Position numbers and translations under genes: made by a program. The notes beneath the pieces were generated by a model. It was not told the DNA's origin, did no database searches, and was given only the letters and a program-made list of their open reading frames with translations. From positions 90,462 to 154,461 of the forward strand of contig JAHDXO010000020.1 of the NCBI GenBank assembly GCA_023382975.1: DNA of 64,000 nt, given 5' to 3'. The DNA is from Pirellulaceae bacterium. Lineage in GTDB: Bacteria; Planctomycetota; Planctomycetia; Pirellulales; Pirellulaceae. Numbering within the stretch: position 1 is the first letter of the stretch; every line of letters begins with the position of its first letter. Positions 32,472 to 41,762 of the stretch are shown piece after piece.

Positions 32472-35213
32472 TCAGAGACCGAGGCAGTCGGACGATTGCT
32501 CGGGGCCCGTCAACTGCTGGTACAGGGAGAAAAGAAACTCGACCCGTAGGCGATCCGTCGCGAAAGGCTGAGTGCGATAGCAGCGTTCGACAGCGCGGTC
32601 CAGGGCGGCGTGGGCCTTGACCAACTTGGCTGGCATCGCCAACGGGTCGTACAGGTCGGCCAACGTGGATTGCGGATACTCGTCGCGCACGGCCAGGACT
32701 TTGGCTGCAGCCGATTCGACCGCTGCCCGGCGCTTTGCGGTCGGCGAGTCCGGCCAAGGGAAATTGTTGTAAACCAGATAGGCGGAGTAGCGAAAATCGG
32801 ATTTCAGCCGACCGCACACCTGCCGCACCCAGGCGATATGCATGGCGGACGACAGAATGCCGAAGTGATACAACGTGGCCCCAGGCATCAAGAAGCAGAG
32901 GTCGCTGGCCAGCACCTCGGGCGGCATGAACCCGATCGGGATGTACTTGCGACGTTCCGACGAAACCTTGGGAATCAGCAGATACGGCACTGCGGGCATG
33001 TTTTCCACGTGGAATCGCGTGGGCATTTCCGCCAGTTCTCGGGTCGGGGCGCTCTTGCTGGCCGCGCGAAAACGGCGGACGGCGGCCACGCGTTTGCGAG
33101 CCTCGGACAATTGCCGCAACCGGTGCGGCGGGCAGTCGCCGAGCCACAGACACCAACGCTCGATGCCGTTGAGGAACTCCTTCGAACCCACCCAGCGACG
33201 AAACAGTGGCTCTGCATCCGGTTCCGCCGCCAGGAACGCTTCTTTCTCGGCGGGCGTGAAAAGATAGTTGCCATCGTCGATCGGCTTGTTGCCGATCCCG
33301 ATCGGCGGCACGCTGCCCAGGGGGTGCTGGCGATTGGCAATAACTTGGTTCGGTCCTTCGATCAAGTACGGACTGATATTGCGGGCCTTTGTTCCGCGGA
33401 CTGTCTCCTCTGCATCGCAGTCGTAGATCGTCTTCCCGGAAGTGTCGAACGCGGCCAGGCCGACGATGACGACATGCACGTGCGCCTTGCCGCGCGCCTC
33501 GCTCTCCCACGCGAACGTGCGGTGGGCGAAGTGGATCGCGACACCGTAGTTGCGGAACAGTTCGCCCCACAAAACGGAAACCTGCTCGCCCTGCGTGATC
33601 GAATTGGTCGACACGAAGCCAACGACGATCCGCGTGTCGCAAATGTAATCGGCAGCCTTGAAGTACCAGCCGGCGGCGTAATCCAGCAGTCCGTGGCTGC
33701 GGACCTGTCCCGCCACGAGCTTCATGTCGGCCCGTTGTTCGGCGCTCTGATACTTGGCGCCGACGAACGGCGGATTGCCGAGAACGTAGCTGCATTGGCC
33801 GGGCGGCAACAGTTCACGCCAATCCATCCGCAAGGCGTTTCCTTGGACGATGCGTGACGACTTCTGAAGCGGCAGGCGGACGAAGTACTGGCCGAACGCT
33901 CCCGACAGGCGGAGGTTCATCTGGTGGTCCATCAGCCATAGCGCCGCTTCGGCGATCCGCACGGGCCATTCATGGATCTCGATGCCGTACATCGCGTCCA
34001 CATCGACCACCGACAGGTGTTGGATATCGAGCACCCGTTGGCCGTTGGCGTACAACTCCTTCAGCACTTCGATTTCCAGCAAGCGCAGTTCGCGGTAAGT
34101 GACCACCAGGAAATTGCCGCAACCGCAGGCAGGGTCGAGGAACCGCAGTTGGCCCAGTCGTTTGTGGAACCGCTTCAGTTCCGTTTTGTTGCGGCGAGCG
34201 CGCCGAAACTCCGCCCGCAGATTGTCCAGTAACAGGGGCCGGATGACACGCAGGATGTCGCGTTCCGAAGTATAGTGTCCACCGATCTGCCGCCGCTCCT
34301 TCGGCTCCATCACGGCCTGGAACAGCGATCCGAGGACGGCGGGTGAAATGCGGCTCCAATCGAACCGCGTGCAGGCAAGCAGCGCGTTGCGCATGTCCCG
34401 GTTGAACTCGGCGAAGCCCAGCCGTTCGGCGAACAAATCGCCGTTCACGTACGGCAGATCGGCCAGCAGTTCGTCTAGATTCGCTTGGCGTTTCTCCTTG
34501 GGCGAGTTCAGCACCTCGAACCACCGTGCCAGATGAATCCCGAGGTCCGAGCCATCGACCGCCGTGCGGTTCTCCAGGTAGAACGTAAACGCATGACGCT
34601 CGAAAATTCCGGTATCTTCGGCGAACAGGCAGAACAAGACGCGAACCAGGAACCGCTCCAAGGCGTGTCCCGCATACCCGCCCGCCTCCAGCGCATCGTG
34701 CAAATCGCCCAGGATCTGCACGGCTTTGATATTGATCGGATCTTGATCCTCCTCGACGTGCTGCTTGTAGCCGGGGATGAAGGCGAATTCGTGGATGTAC
34801 CGGTGAAAGTCTCCCAGCTCGAACTGTCGCGTCTTGCCCGTCTCGAGATCGTGCAGAGCGATGCGGGCGAAGTCCGACACCAGAATGTAGCGAGGCAGTT
34901 CGTCTTCGCGTCTTTCGTTCGTCAGGTGCTGGACGTAGGCGACCGCTTCGGAATGGGCCAGCGTCAGACTCTTGCCGCGAGACTTGTGCTCCGCCAGCAA
35001 GACGCCTTTCCAAAACAAGTCGATGTAGGCGTAGGTGCCCTTGAGTGTCTTGACGGGCTCTTCGAAACTGGCGACCACGCGACGGCGCAGGCCGAATACT
35101 TGGAAGAACTCGTCCCAAAACGATTTGGCTTCGGCTGCTTCGCGCGATTCCTCTTGCCACTCCCTGCTAAAGGCGATCTCGCGGTGGCGGATTTCGTTCC
35201 AGGACAGCGGCAT
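32472..35213 (-). CDS. MmeI-like single-chain type IIL restriction-modification enzyme
   Basis: The 913-residue protein has the domain order of MmeI-type enzymes. The N-terminal nuclease has D65, E75 and K77 (YIDLFWKGVLLAEHKSRG), a PD-(D/E)XK site. A helical spacer follows (about 160-330). The adenine-N6 methyltransferase has SAM motif I at about 359-368 (FLDPACGCGNFLVV) and catalytic NPPF at 480-483 (VLGNPPFVGAKY). A target-recognition region and helical tail end it (MPAVPYLLIPKVSSERRKYI, YSAYLVYNNFPWP). Such enzymes methylate one strand of an asymmetric site and cut about 20 nt away, recognition and protection residing in one chain. All key residues look intact, and no partner genes are needed. 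Confidence 0.9.
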   Translation of the reverse strand: MPLSWNEIRHREIAFSREWQEESREAAEAKSFWDEFFQVFGLRRRVVASFEEPVKTLKGTYAYIDLFWKGVLLAEHKSRGKSLTLAHSEAVAYVQHLTNERREDELPRYILVSDFARIALHDLETGKTRQFELGDFHRYIHEFAFIPGYKQHVEEDQDPINIKAVQILGDLHDALEAGGYAGHALERFLVRVLFCLFAEDTGIFERHAFTFYLENRTAVDGSDLGIHLARWFEVLNSPKEKRQANLDELLADLPYVNGDLFAERLGFAEFNRDMRNALLACTRFDWSRISPAVLGSLFQAVMEPKERRQIGGHYTSERDILRVIRPLLLDNLRAEFRRARRNKTELKRFHKRLGQLRFLDPACGCGNFLVVTYRELRLLEIEVLKELYANGQRVLDIQHLSVVDVDAMYGIEIHEWPVRIAEAALWLMDHQMNLRLSGAFGQYFVRLPLQKSSRIVQGNALRMDWRELLPPGQCSYVLGNPPFVGAKYQSAEQRADMKLVAGQVRSHGLLDYAAGWYFKAADYICDTRIVVGFVSTNSITQGEQVSVLWGELFRNYGVAIHFAHRTFAWESEARGKAHVHVVIVGLAAFDTSGKTIYDCDAEETVRGTKARNISPYLIEGPNQVIANRQHPLGSVPPIGIGNKPIDDGNYLFTPAEKEAFLAAEPDAEPLFRRWVGSKEFLNGIERWCLWLGDCPPHRLRQLSEARKRVAAVRRFRAASKSAPTRELAEMPTRFHVENMPAVPYLLIPKVSSERRKYIPIGFMPPEVLASDLCFLMPGATLYHFGILSSAMHIAWVRQVCGRLKSDFRYSAYLVYNNFPWPDSPTAKRRAAVESAAAKVLAVRDEYPQSTLADLYDPLAMPAKLVKAHAALDRAVERCYRTQPFATDRLRVEFLFSLYQQLTGPEQSSDCLGL

Positions 35214-35344
35214 TTTGCTAGTCTACCCAACCGAACTTCGTGGTCACTCGAACGTTCGAGATCTTAACGCTCCGCTCGGGCCGTCCGCAAGGGCAAGTCG
35301 CTACGGCCACGGATGCACCGACCGACGTTTGCGGCTTCCATTGG

Positions 35345-36283
35345 CTACGGCGAGGCCGGCGGATCGGCGGCTGGCAATGCTCCCGGCGACGTGCGGGACG
35401 TTCCTTCCGGCTCGTCCTCTTGATCGCCGTCGCGCAGCACCCGGCCGTTGGCTCCGTCGTCGCCCGGCGGCCGGAATCCGTACGCAACCAGTCGCCCTAA
35501 GTCGTACCGCAAACCCAACCGGCGCGACAAGGCGAATGCCCGTTCGCTCGCCTGCTGGCGATCCAGCCGAGCATTCCAGGTCAAGCCCAGCACCAACTTG
35601 TTTCCTGCGCCCTGCACATCGACGATGTACACGTCGTCGAACACGTCCAGATACGTGCGGACCATCGAGTCGTACATCCAGTTCGAACTGCGACTCCAGA
35701 TATTCCCGACGACCAAGCCGCGGGGTTTCAACGCGGCGCGGACGCTCACCAGGAACTCGCGGGTGGACAAGGCGTAGGGAATGTTGTCCGCACTGAAGGC
35801 GTCCAGGAAGATCACATCGTACAGGTTCTTCCGCTGTTCGATGAACTTGCGGCCATCCTGAACATAGGCGCGCATCGCCGCGTCTTCGCGAAACCCGAAA
35901 TACTGCTTGGCGACCCGCACCACCTCCGGATCCAATTCCACGGCGTCGATCTGCAGATCGGGCAGATGCTTGCGGAACAGGCTCGGGATGGTCCCCCCGC
36001 CCAGGCCGACGACCAGCACGCGCTGCGGGCGTTCCACCAAGGCCAAACCGACGGGGATCGCGCGAGCGTAAGGCAATTCCAGATGCTCCGGATCGCCCGG
36101 TTTGACCACGGTCTGCCGGGCTCCGCCCGGCTCGAACCGCAAGACCCGCAAACCGTCCGCGGTTTCCGAGACCAAGATCTCGTTGTACTCCGATGTGCGC
36201 TGGTCCAAAAGACGCTCTTGGGCCTGAGCCAAACCGGCGGCCACGGAAATCACAACGATGGCGAATTGAACAGACCGCATCAT
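35345..36283 (-). CDS. Exported spermidine-synthase-like protein
   Basis: The 312-residue protein begins with a signal peptide (MMRSVQFAIVVISVAAGLAQ) and then a spermidine-synthase-type fold. The nucleotide loop is VLVVGLGGGTIPSLFRK and the acidic loop DAVELDPEV near residue 118. DVIFLDAFSADNIPYALSTREF matches the aminopropyltransferase core. Classical spermidine synthases are cytoplasmic, so an exported member is unusual. The C-terminus is a Pro/Ala-rich tail. GGGGAG about 8 nt upstream and the signal peptide define the start at 36283. Its polyamine activity is unproven. Confidence 0.82.
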   Translation of the reverse strand: MMRSVQFAIVVISVAAGLAQAQERLLDQRTSEYNEILVSETADGLRVLRFEPGGARQTVVKPGDPEHLELPYARAIPVGLALVERPQRVLVVGLGGGTIPSLFRKHLPDLQIDAVELDPEVVRVAKQYFGFREDAAMRAYVQDGRKFIEQRKNLYDVIFLDAFSADNIPYALSTREFLVSVRAALKPRGLVVGNIWSRSSNWMYDSMVRTYLDVFDDVYIVDVQGAGNKLVLGLTWNARLDRQQASERAFALSRRLGLRYDLGRLVAYGFRPPGDDGANGRVLRDGDQEDEPEGTSRTSPGALPAADPPASP

Positions 36284-36449
36284 CCGGGATTCTCCCCTTG
36301 TTGCTATCACACCACATTCAAGCGTCGCGGTGTCTCAGTATGCGATATCCGGTTTGCGTGCGAAAGTGAGTCTCTCTGAAAAGGGGGACCGGCCGGGAGA
36401 GCACGACTGGCTCCGCAACGCCCTCGAACGGTTCGTGGGGCAAGTACGA

Positions 36450-38831
36450 TCAGTCGCGGCGCGGCTCCCCTTTCTCAAACCGGAACAGGAACGTTTGCAT
36501 CGGTCCGGTGAAACTGCGGGGGATCAGGGCGACGCAGATGTCATGGCCCGGATCGTAGACCATCGCGCATTCGTGAGTGTACAAGCCTTCCGGCATGGCG
36601 ACCTCCAGTTCCCGCATGTGGCCGGCAGCACAATCCCAAGCGAACAACTGCTTGTCGGCCAGCCAGAGCACCGTATCGTGCTTGGGCAGATAGACGGCTT
36701 CGCGGCCGATCGCAGCGGTGCCGGTCGTCCGCAGTTGCTCCCAGCGGCCGTTCGATGCCAGCGACCGTACGAAAACGTCCACGCGGTTGTCATCGCCTTT
36801 CAATTGAATCAATCGCTGTCGCGTTTCGTCGTACAGCAACGGCTGGAACTCGTAGTGGTAGCGGATCTCCTCGCGCGGCTCGGGGAACTCCGCATCCACC
36901 AATTTCCATTGCACGGTTCCCTGATCGCGGTCGACTCGACCGTGGAACAGCCGGTTGTCGCAGGCCGCGAACACGCCCTGCGGAGTTCCCGCCAACGCCA
37001 AGTGCCAGGGATTCGCAAACGGCCGCCCGAAACTCGGCCTGTGCATCTTCTTCGCGGACACGTCGTAGACCCAACTGGCATAGCCGTGCTGCTGCGCGTC
37101 GTATTCGAAAACGTCCGCTGGATCATCGCTCAACTGCACCTGGACCCCGTCGAACAGCGAAGGCCGCGCGAGATACACGACCGTCTTGGACTGTGGATCG
37201 TAGCAGTACCACAGGTACGTGTGCTGGCTGAACGGGATCATCCCGTAGCTCCAGCCGAAGATACCGGCGTTCGTGCCTTCGAGGAACGGCGGGAATCGAG
37301 GCGGAAAGTCCTGGCTCCAGCGGTTCTCCGCGATCCGGTAGCGCGCGATGTCGTTCCCCGAGTACCCCGAGTGCCCGCCGCCCGTGTAGATCACCTCGCC
37401 GCGGTCGGTGTCGATGGTCGCGGTTGACCAAGTCTTGCTGATCAGCATTCCGGGAGGATCCGCATTGACAAACTTATTCACGGGCAGCGAAGCCAAACGA
37501 GTTTTCCAGGCGGGGTCCGGCGCGGCCGCTTGCTCCAGCGACAACTTCTGCTCGGGATACTTCCAAGCCACGGTTCCCGGCGGCGCGCCGGGCAGATCGA
37601 TGGTCGCCGCGTCCGGGTCGTACCGCAGTGCGTACGTCCGCCGTTCCGGCCCGAACGCAACCAGCAAGATCACGCCGTGCCGTTCGGAACCGCTTGCCGT
37701 AAGCCAGCGGTAGCCGGGAAGCGACAGGTCCCCGTGGATCGGCGTCCAGGTGTTCTCCGCCACGTCGTAAATCCAGGTCTGTTGGATCGCCGAAGACGAC
37801 GCCTGCTGATGCAACCGCACCTGCGACGCATCGTACCCGCACACCAGGACCTTGCCGCCGCCGGGAACGAGCGCCACGGCGGGGGCGAACATGGGCGGCG
37901 GGGCCAGCGGTGGCTTGCGTTCTTCCCACCGCTTTTGCCGTCCATCGAAGATCCAGGTATCGTTCAAGGCCGCCGACTGGTCGTATCCGCCGAACATAAC
38001 CATCCGCTGGGACAGCGGATCGTAAACGACCGTCGAGTTGCATCGCAGGGGAGGTTCACGAACCAACGAAGGTCGCTGCCACGCGTTCTCGCGGCAGTCG
38101 TAGATCCACGTCGGCGCCCCGCCGCCGGGATTGGTCGCCAAGCCGCCGCCAAACAGCAGAATCTGGTCTTCGGCCGGATCGTAGGCCATGCTGGCCCAAG
38201 CCACCGTCTGGCAGGTCGTCGGGAAGTTGGCGGGCCGCAAGTCGGTCCATGTGTTGTCGCTTGGATTCAAGGCAAACGTGCAACCGTCGCTGTAGAACAC
38301 AATCCGCTGCCGCTTCGAGTCCCAGCAAGCCATGTTGAACGTGTGGATCGGGCTGGGACGCGGGATGCCGTCGAAGTCCCACCAACGGACGCGGTTGGTC
38401 GCGTGGTAGCCGCCGACGCATTGCAGCCGCGGACCTTCGTCGTATTTCAGCCCGTCCGGTCCCGATTGGCCCAGGATGCGAAACGGAGGAAGATCGTCGC
38501 GGCTCCATTTGCCCTCAGCGGCCAACGGAGAAGCTGGCAGCCACTGCGGCGCGGTGGGTTGAAGGCTCTCCAGTTCGTACCGCAAGTACACGTTGCGGGC
38601 CGGCATCGCTCCGCCGGTGCCCCAGAGGTACAGCCGGTCGACGTTCTCGGCACAGACCGCTCGCGCGAACGCTTTGCCGCCCGAGCTGTCCTCGCGATGG
38701 ATCAGGATCCACACGTTGGCCGGCAAGTGCCGGAAGTCATCGACCGCGACCGATCGATCGTCCGCACCGAACGCATGGATCCAAGGTACGAGCGCCGCAA
38801 CAACCACTGGGAAAATTCTGTTACTGAACAT
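36450..38831 (-). CDS. Exported kelch-repeat beta-propeller protein
   Basis: The 793-residue protein has a signal peptide of about 22 residues (IFPVVVAALVPWIHAFGA). Kelch-type blades recur, with the pattern of a hydrophobic strand, GG or FGG, then a conserved Trp: QILLFGGGLATNPGGG, TWIYDCRENAWQRP, RMVMFGGYDQSAALNDTWIFD and TWIYDVAENTWTPI. Further blades occupy the C-terminal half (VIYTGGGHSGYSGNDIARY). Kelch propellers usually bind proteins or sugars; no enzyme motif was seen. There is no operon partner apart from the downstream spermidine-synthase-like gene, 166 bp away. Confidence 0.82.
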   Translation of the reverse strand: MFSNRIFPVVVAALVPWIHAFGADDRSVAVDDFRHLPANVWILIHREDSSGGKAFARAVCAENVDRLYLWGTGGAMPARNVYLRYELESLQPTAPQWLPASPLAAEGKWSRDDLPPFRILGQSGPDGLKYDEGPRLQCVGGYHATNRVRWWDFDGIPRPSPIHTFNMACWDSKRQRIVFYSDGCTFALNPSDNTWTDLRPANFPTTCQTVAWASMAYDPAEDQILLFGGGLATNPGGGAPTWIYDCRENAWQRPSLVREPPLRCNSTVVYDPLSQRMVMFGGYDQSAALNDTWIFDGRQKRWEERKPPLAPPPMFAPAVALVPGGGKVLVCGYDASQVRLHQQASSSAIQQTWIYDVAENTWTPIHGDLSLPGYRWLTASGSERHGVILLVAFGPERRTYALRYDPDAATIDLPGAPPGTVAWKYPEQKLSLEQAAAPDPAWKTRLASLPVNKFVNADPPGMLISKTWSTATIDTDRGEVIYTGGGHSGYSGNDIARYRIAENRWSQDFPPRFPPFLEGTNAGIFGWSYGMIPFSQHTYLWYCYDPQSKTVVYLARPSLFDGVQVQLSDDPADVFEYDAQQHGYASWVYDVSAKKMHRPSFGRPFANPWHLALAGTPQGVFAACDNRLFHGRVDRDQGTVQWKLVDAEFPEPREEIRYHYEFQPLLYDETRQRLIQLKGDDNRVDVFVRSLASNGRWEQLRTTGTAAIGREAVYLPKHDTVLWLADKQLFAWDCAAGHMRELEVAMPEGLYTHECAMVYDPGHDICVALIPRSFTGPMQTFLFRFEKGEPRRD

Positions 38832-38925
38832 GATGGTTCCTCGACAAGGCTTGCCGGACGGATGATTCGTTCTGGTTGTTTGGCGGTGTGCGTCTCATGG
38901 ATGGCTCCGCCCCAGCCAACCACGC

Positions 38926-39585
38926 TCAATGATCGGCAGCGTATCCCACAGACTGCCCCATCACAATCATTTGGTCTTCCTTCAAGTTCAAGGCGTCTTT
39001 CAAGCCCTCCCGATCGACACTGTCGCGCACAACCGCGCCCAGACCTGCTGAGGCGCAATAGAGATAGACGTTTTGGCTGATCGCACCGGCATGGAAAGCC
39101 GCGTAGCTCTCTCGCTTGCCCTTGAAGCTGTCCGCCATTTTGCCGAAGTCGGATACATAGACCAGGTTGATCGGGGCTGCTTTCGCATATCCCTGAGTCG
39201 CTGCGAGAGATCGCACGTCCCGATTCACCACGGGAATCAGACGGTGACCCTTTGCCTCGTAGACGTAGGCCGCTTTCTCGAACACCACGTAGATCTCAAT
39301 GTCTTGACAGTCGACGGCTGTGGCCGCGGTCCGCTTGCCGGATTCCGGTCGATTGATGCCGAATGCCGCCCAGAGAAGATTCGAGATTTGGTCTTGGGAA
39401 ATCGCTCGCGGCGCGAATTCCTTGGTCGACATCCTGTTCTTCAACGCCTGCATCAAAGGCATTCCGCCAGTGGTTTCCGGTGGAGGAAGTTGAATGGGTA
39501 CGAGCGGCTCCGCTGCACGTAGCGGGTCGGCAAGAAACGCCGCGAGCAAACCGAGAATGATCACTGCTGATTTTGTCTTCGTCAT
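38926..39585 (-). CDS. Exported SagB/ThcOx-type nitroreductase-family protein
   Basis: The 219-residue protein starts with a signal peptide (AVIILGLLAAFLADPLRAA). The remainder has the nitroreductase FMN-fold pattern of the SagB/ThcOx group: LKNRMSTKEFAPRAISQDQISNLLWAAFG, the turn DVRSLAATQGYAKAAPINLVYVSD, and AISQNVYLYCASAGLGAVVRDS. SagB-like enzymes oxidise azolines in peptide maturation, while others are general reductases. No precursor peptide or cyclodehydratase is nearby, so a free-standing redox enzyme is more likely. Confidence 0.85.
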   Translation of the reverse strand: MTKTKSAVIILGLLAAFLADPLRAAEPLVPIQLPPPETTGGMPLMQALKNRMSTKEFAPRAISQDQISNLLWAAFGINRPESGKRTAATAVDCQDIEIYVVFEKAAYVYEAKGHRLIPVVNRDVRSLAATQGYAKAAPINLVYVSDFGKMADSFKGKRESYAAFHAGAISQNVYLYCASAGLGAVVRDSVDREGLKDALNLKEDQMIVMGQSVGYAADH

Positions 39586-39598
39586 GTCTGGTCCTTTT

Positions 39599-39886
39599 TC
39601 AACTCTGGCCGTTTAGTACCGAGGCCTGCCGCGCGCTAGCCGCGCCCACTGTTCCGAAAACGCGGAGCCAATGCGCCGGCTTTTTCTGTTGGTTATCGTA
39701 ATCCCAACGAGCCCGGAGTGTAACTGGCCCCGTGCTGTCCGAGAAGCAGCCAACCACGCGGAGCACGGCGTCCTGCGTCGTTGCGCAGGACTGGAGGTCG
39801 ATGCAAACAACCTTGGGCGAACTGACGCTCAGTCGCTCCTGGACGGCACGAACGTCTGTTGGAGCCTGCAACAGTTCCAAGTTCAA
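39599..39886 (-). CDS. Short hypothetical ORF, possibly decayed
   Basis: This 95-codon open frame with a TTG start and no strong ribosome binding site lies in otherwise empty DNA. Its middle (PKVVCIDLQSCATTQDAVLR, then RARWDYD) has a faint likeness to barstar-type inhibitors (a strand ending in DL, then a WD turn). That is too weak to name it, and it may be non-coding. Confidence 0.18.
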   Translation of the reverse strand: MNLELLQAPTDVRAVQERLSVSSPKVVCIDLQSCATTQDAVLRVVGCFSDSTGPVTLRARWDYDNQQKKPAHWLRVFGTVGAASARQASVLNGQS

Positions 39887-40237
39887 GGGTGCAGCTCGCT
39901 ATTCCACTAACTGCCGATCCATTGCGCGGCATGTCTGCCACATCGACGTGGAGTGTTTGCGCGGGTGCCTGCCGAAAACCACGAGTTCCACCAGTTCCGA
40001 CACCGCTGATCTCCCTGCCAGCCGCCTCGCAACCAGCGATTCTCCCGTCTCGTCTCTTGGCCGTGATTGCTCTGGCGGTAACCGTTTGATAGAATCCCCA
40101 AGGTAGAAGCGGTCGCTCAGCGGGCCAACGCTCCGCGGTCCAGCTCAACTGGGTTTTGTTGGCCATCGCTGCGCGACGAACGATAAAACTCTTTACGTGA
40201 TCCGCGTCCTGTCGTTGCCACCGTGGAGTTGCGTCGA
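39887..40237. other. Intergenic stretch upstream of the LRR gene
   Basis: No gene was recognised in these 351 bp; open frames here are short and overlap one another. It should contain the promoter of the downstream leucine-rich-repeat gene, but no clear sigma-70 elements stand out. Confidence 0.4.
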
Positions 40238-41380
40238 ATGGTGATTCACGAGGCTCGTTCTCGGGTGCGGAGCCGACGCATTCAGTTTTCGCTGCGCGCG
40301 TTGTTCCTGCTCTGTTTCGTTTTCGCGTTGCTTTGTCTTGGGTGGACGGTATACCTGCAGCCGTACTACCAAGAACAGCAAGCACTCGCTCATTTCCAGG
40401 CGTTGGATGCGACCGTTGAGACAAGCAGCCAAGCGATTGGCCCAAGTTGGCTGCAGAAGTTGGCACATGGGAAATACGCACAACGCGTGACCCGGCTTAG
40501 TGTCGGGAGTGACCAACTGCAAGACCACGATTTGCGGAGACTGCGTCTTTTCCGCCATCTGAAGGATCTTGGAATCGTAGAATGCCCTCGCGTCACAGAT
40601 GATGGACTGGGGGACGTCGCGAGCATTGCGACGCTCCAATTCCTTACCCTGCACGGTACATCGGTGAGCGGGAACGGTCTGAGGAGACTTGGGAGTCTCC
40701 CACACCTCAGCATGCTCCAACTCTACAGCGACCGGCTTGTCGACGACGACTTAGCTGGTCTTGAATGTTTGCACCAACTGGAAGGGCTCGGCTTGCACTC
40801 CAAAGGAATCACGGACGAAGGCTTGCACCACATCCGATCGCTTTCCCACTTGGTGTATTTGGAATTGACGTGCCCAGCGGTCACGGACGACGGATTGTCA
40901 CATGTGGCTGACTTGGCGAAGCTTGAAACGCTGTTCCTTCGTTGCTCGGTGACGGACCGGGGAATGCGGCATCTTGCTCCGTTGACGAACTTGAACTTCC
41001 TCGAATGCGAAAGTCGTGCCCAGAACTCGTCTGCACTTTCCTGGTTGAGAGACGAAGATCGTTTCGACTTTGTCCAAATGCCCTTGGCTGACGTGATCAA
41101 GGCCCTGGAGTCGCGAACGGGCTTGTCGATCCGCTTGGATTCGGAACGACTCGGGAATACGGGGATCGACGCCAGCGATATCACCGTGTCCGCGCAGTAC
41201 GACAAGGTTTCGCTGCGGAAATTCTTAGATTCCATTCTCCATCCGCACGGGCTAAATTTCTTGGTGCAGACTGACGGATTGGTAATCACGACGATAGCCG
41301 ACGCACCGCCTGCAGAACGCGAGATCGACCGACTGAAATCGACGCTACCGAATCTGACTCGGGTATACGTTAGCTGGTAG
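40238..41380 (+). CDS. Membrane leucine-rich-repeat protein with secretin-short-domain-like C-terminus
   Basis: The 380-residue protein has an N-terminal basic stretch and one membrane helix (ALFLLCFVFALLCLGWTVYL). Leucine-rich repeats follow in which each unit ends in TDDGL or a similar turn (ECPRVTDDGLGDVASI, SKGITDEGLHHIRSL, CPAVTDDGLSHVADL), a planctomycete-type LRR. The C-terminal part (MPLADVIKALESRTGLSIRL, VSLRKFLDSILHPHGLNFLV) resembles the short STN/secretin N-domain. TGGAG at 40224-40228, 9 nt before the ATG at 40238, favours this start over the GTG at 40223. It is probably a scaffold or sensor at the membrane; the role is unknown. Confidence 0.75.
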   Translation: MVIHEARSRVRSRRIQFSLRALFLLCFVFALLCLGWTVYLQPYYQEQQALAHFQALDATVETSSQAIGPSWLQKLAHGKYAQRVTRLSVGSDQLQDHDLRRLRLFRHLKDLGIVECPRVTDDGLGDVASIATLQFLTLHGTSVSGNGLRRLGSLPHLSMLQLYSDRLVDDDLAGLECLHQLEGLGLHSKGITDEGLHHIRSLSHLVYLELTCPAVTDDGLSHVADLAKLETLFLRCSVTDRGMRHLAPLTNLNFLECESRAQNSSALSWLRDEDRFDFVQMPLADVIKALESRTGLSIRLDSERLGNTGIDASDITVSAQYDKVSLRKFLDSILHPHGLNFLVQTDGLVITTIADAPPAEREIDRLKSTLPNLTRVYVSW

Positions 41381-41384
41381 TGCG

Positions 41385-41483
41385 AACCAATACGGATGGC
41401 TTAGATCGTGCGTTGATCAAAGGGGGAGACGGCTACAGGCCGAATGAGGTTCCAAGGGGACCGAGGTTGCAGGGCGGACAACC
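41385..41483 (+). repeat. Diverged copy of the repeat family found at 63797-64000
   Basis: The sequence starts aaccaatacggatggcttag, then atcgtgcgttgatcaaaggg, and later has gaggttgcagggcgg. It aligns along its length with the longest repeat copy at 63797-63893 (aactaatgaaggattag, atcgtgcggtgatcaggg, gaggttgcggggcgg). It lies directly after the LRR gene stop and before a short orphan ORF. Confidence 0.65.
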
Positions 41484-41740
41484 AGCCACGATCTGATCCT
41501 CGTTCATGTCCCCGGCGCGAACGGCGGGGAGAGAAGGTCGACGTCCGGCAAGTGACGCGATATTGGGTGTTGCATTTCTGCGGGCTGGTCCCGGCGGACG
41601 AGGCGGTCATCAATCGGATGATCGGCACGGTGGTGAAAATGCTGGACGCGTATATGACGGCGTTTCTGTCGGTGGTGTACGGGAACGAAGATCATGAGGA
41701 CGCGATTCGGCCGGTGGAAGCGGAGTTTGGACAGGGATGA
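41444..41740 (+). CDS. Hypothetical short ORF adjacent to the repeat copy
   Basis: The 98-codon frame begins inside the diverged repeat and continues as protein-like sequence: VTRYWVLHFCGLVPADE, then MIGTVVKMLDAYMTAFLSVV and DHEDAIRPVEAEFGQG. This half looks helical and plausible as coding, but no family is recognised and there is no good ribosome binding site. It may be a remnant of a gene carried by the repeat-bearing element, or a truncated gene end. Confidence 0.3.
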   Translation: MRFQGDRGCRADNQPRSDPRSCPRRERRGEKVDVRQVTRYWVLHFCGLVPADEAVINRMIGTVVKMLDAYMTAFLSVVYGNEDHEDAIRPVEAEFGQG

Positions 41741-41762
41741 TCGGGGAGAGGAGAGGTAACGC

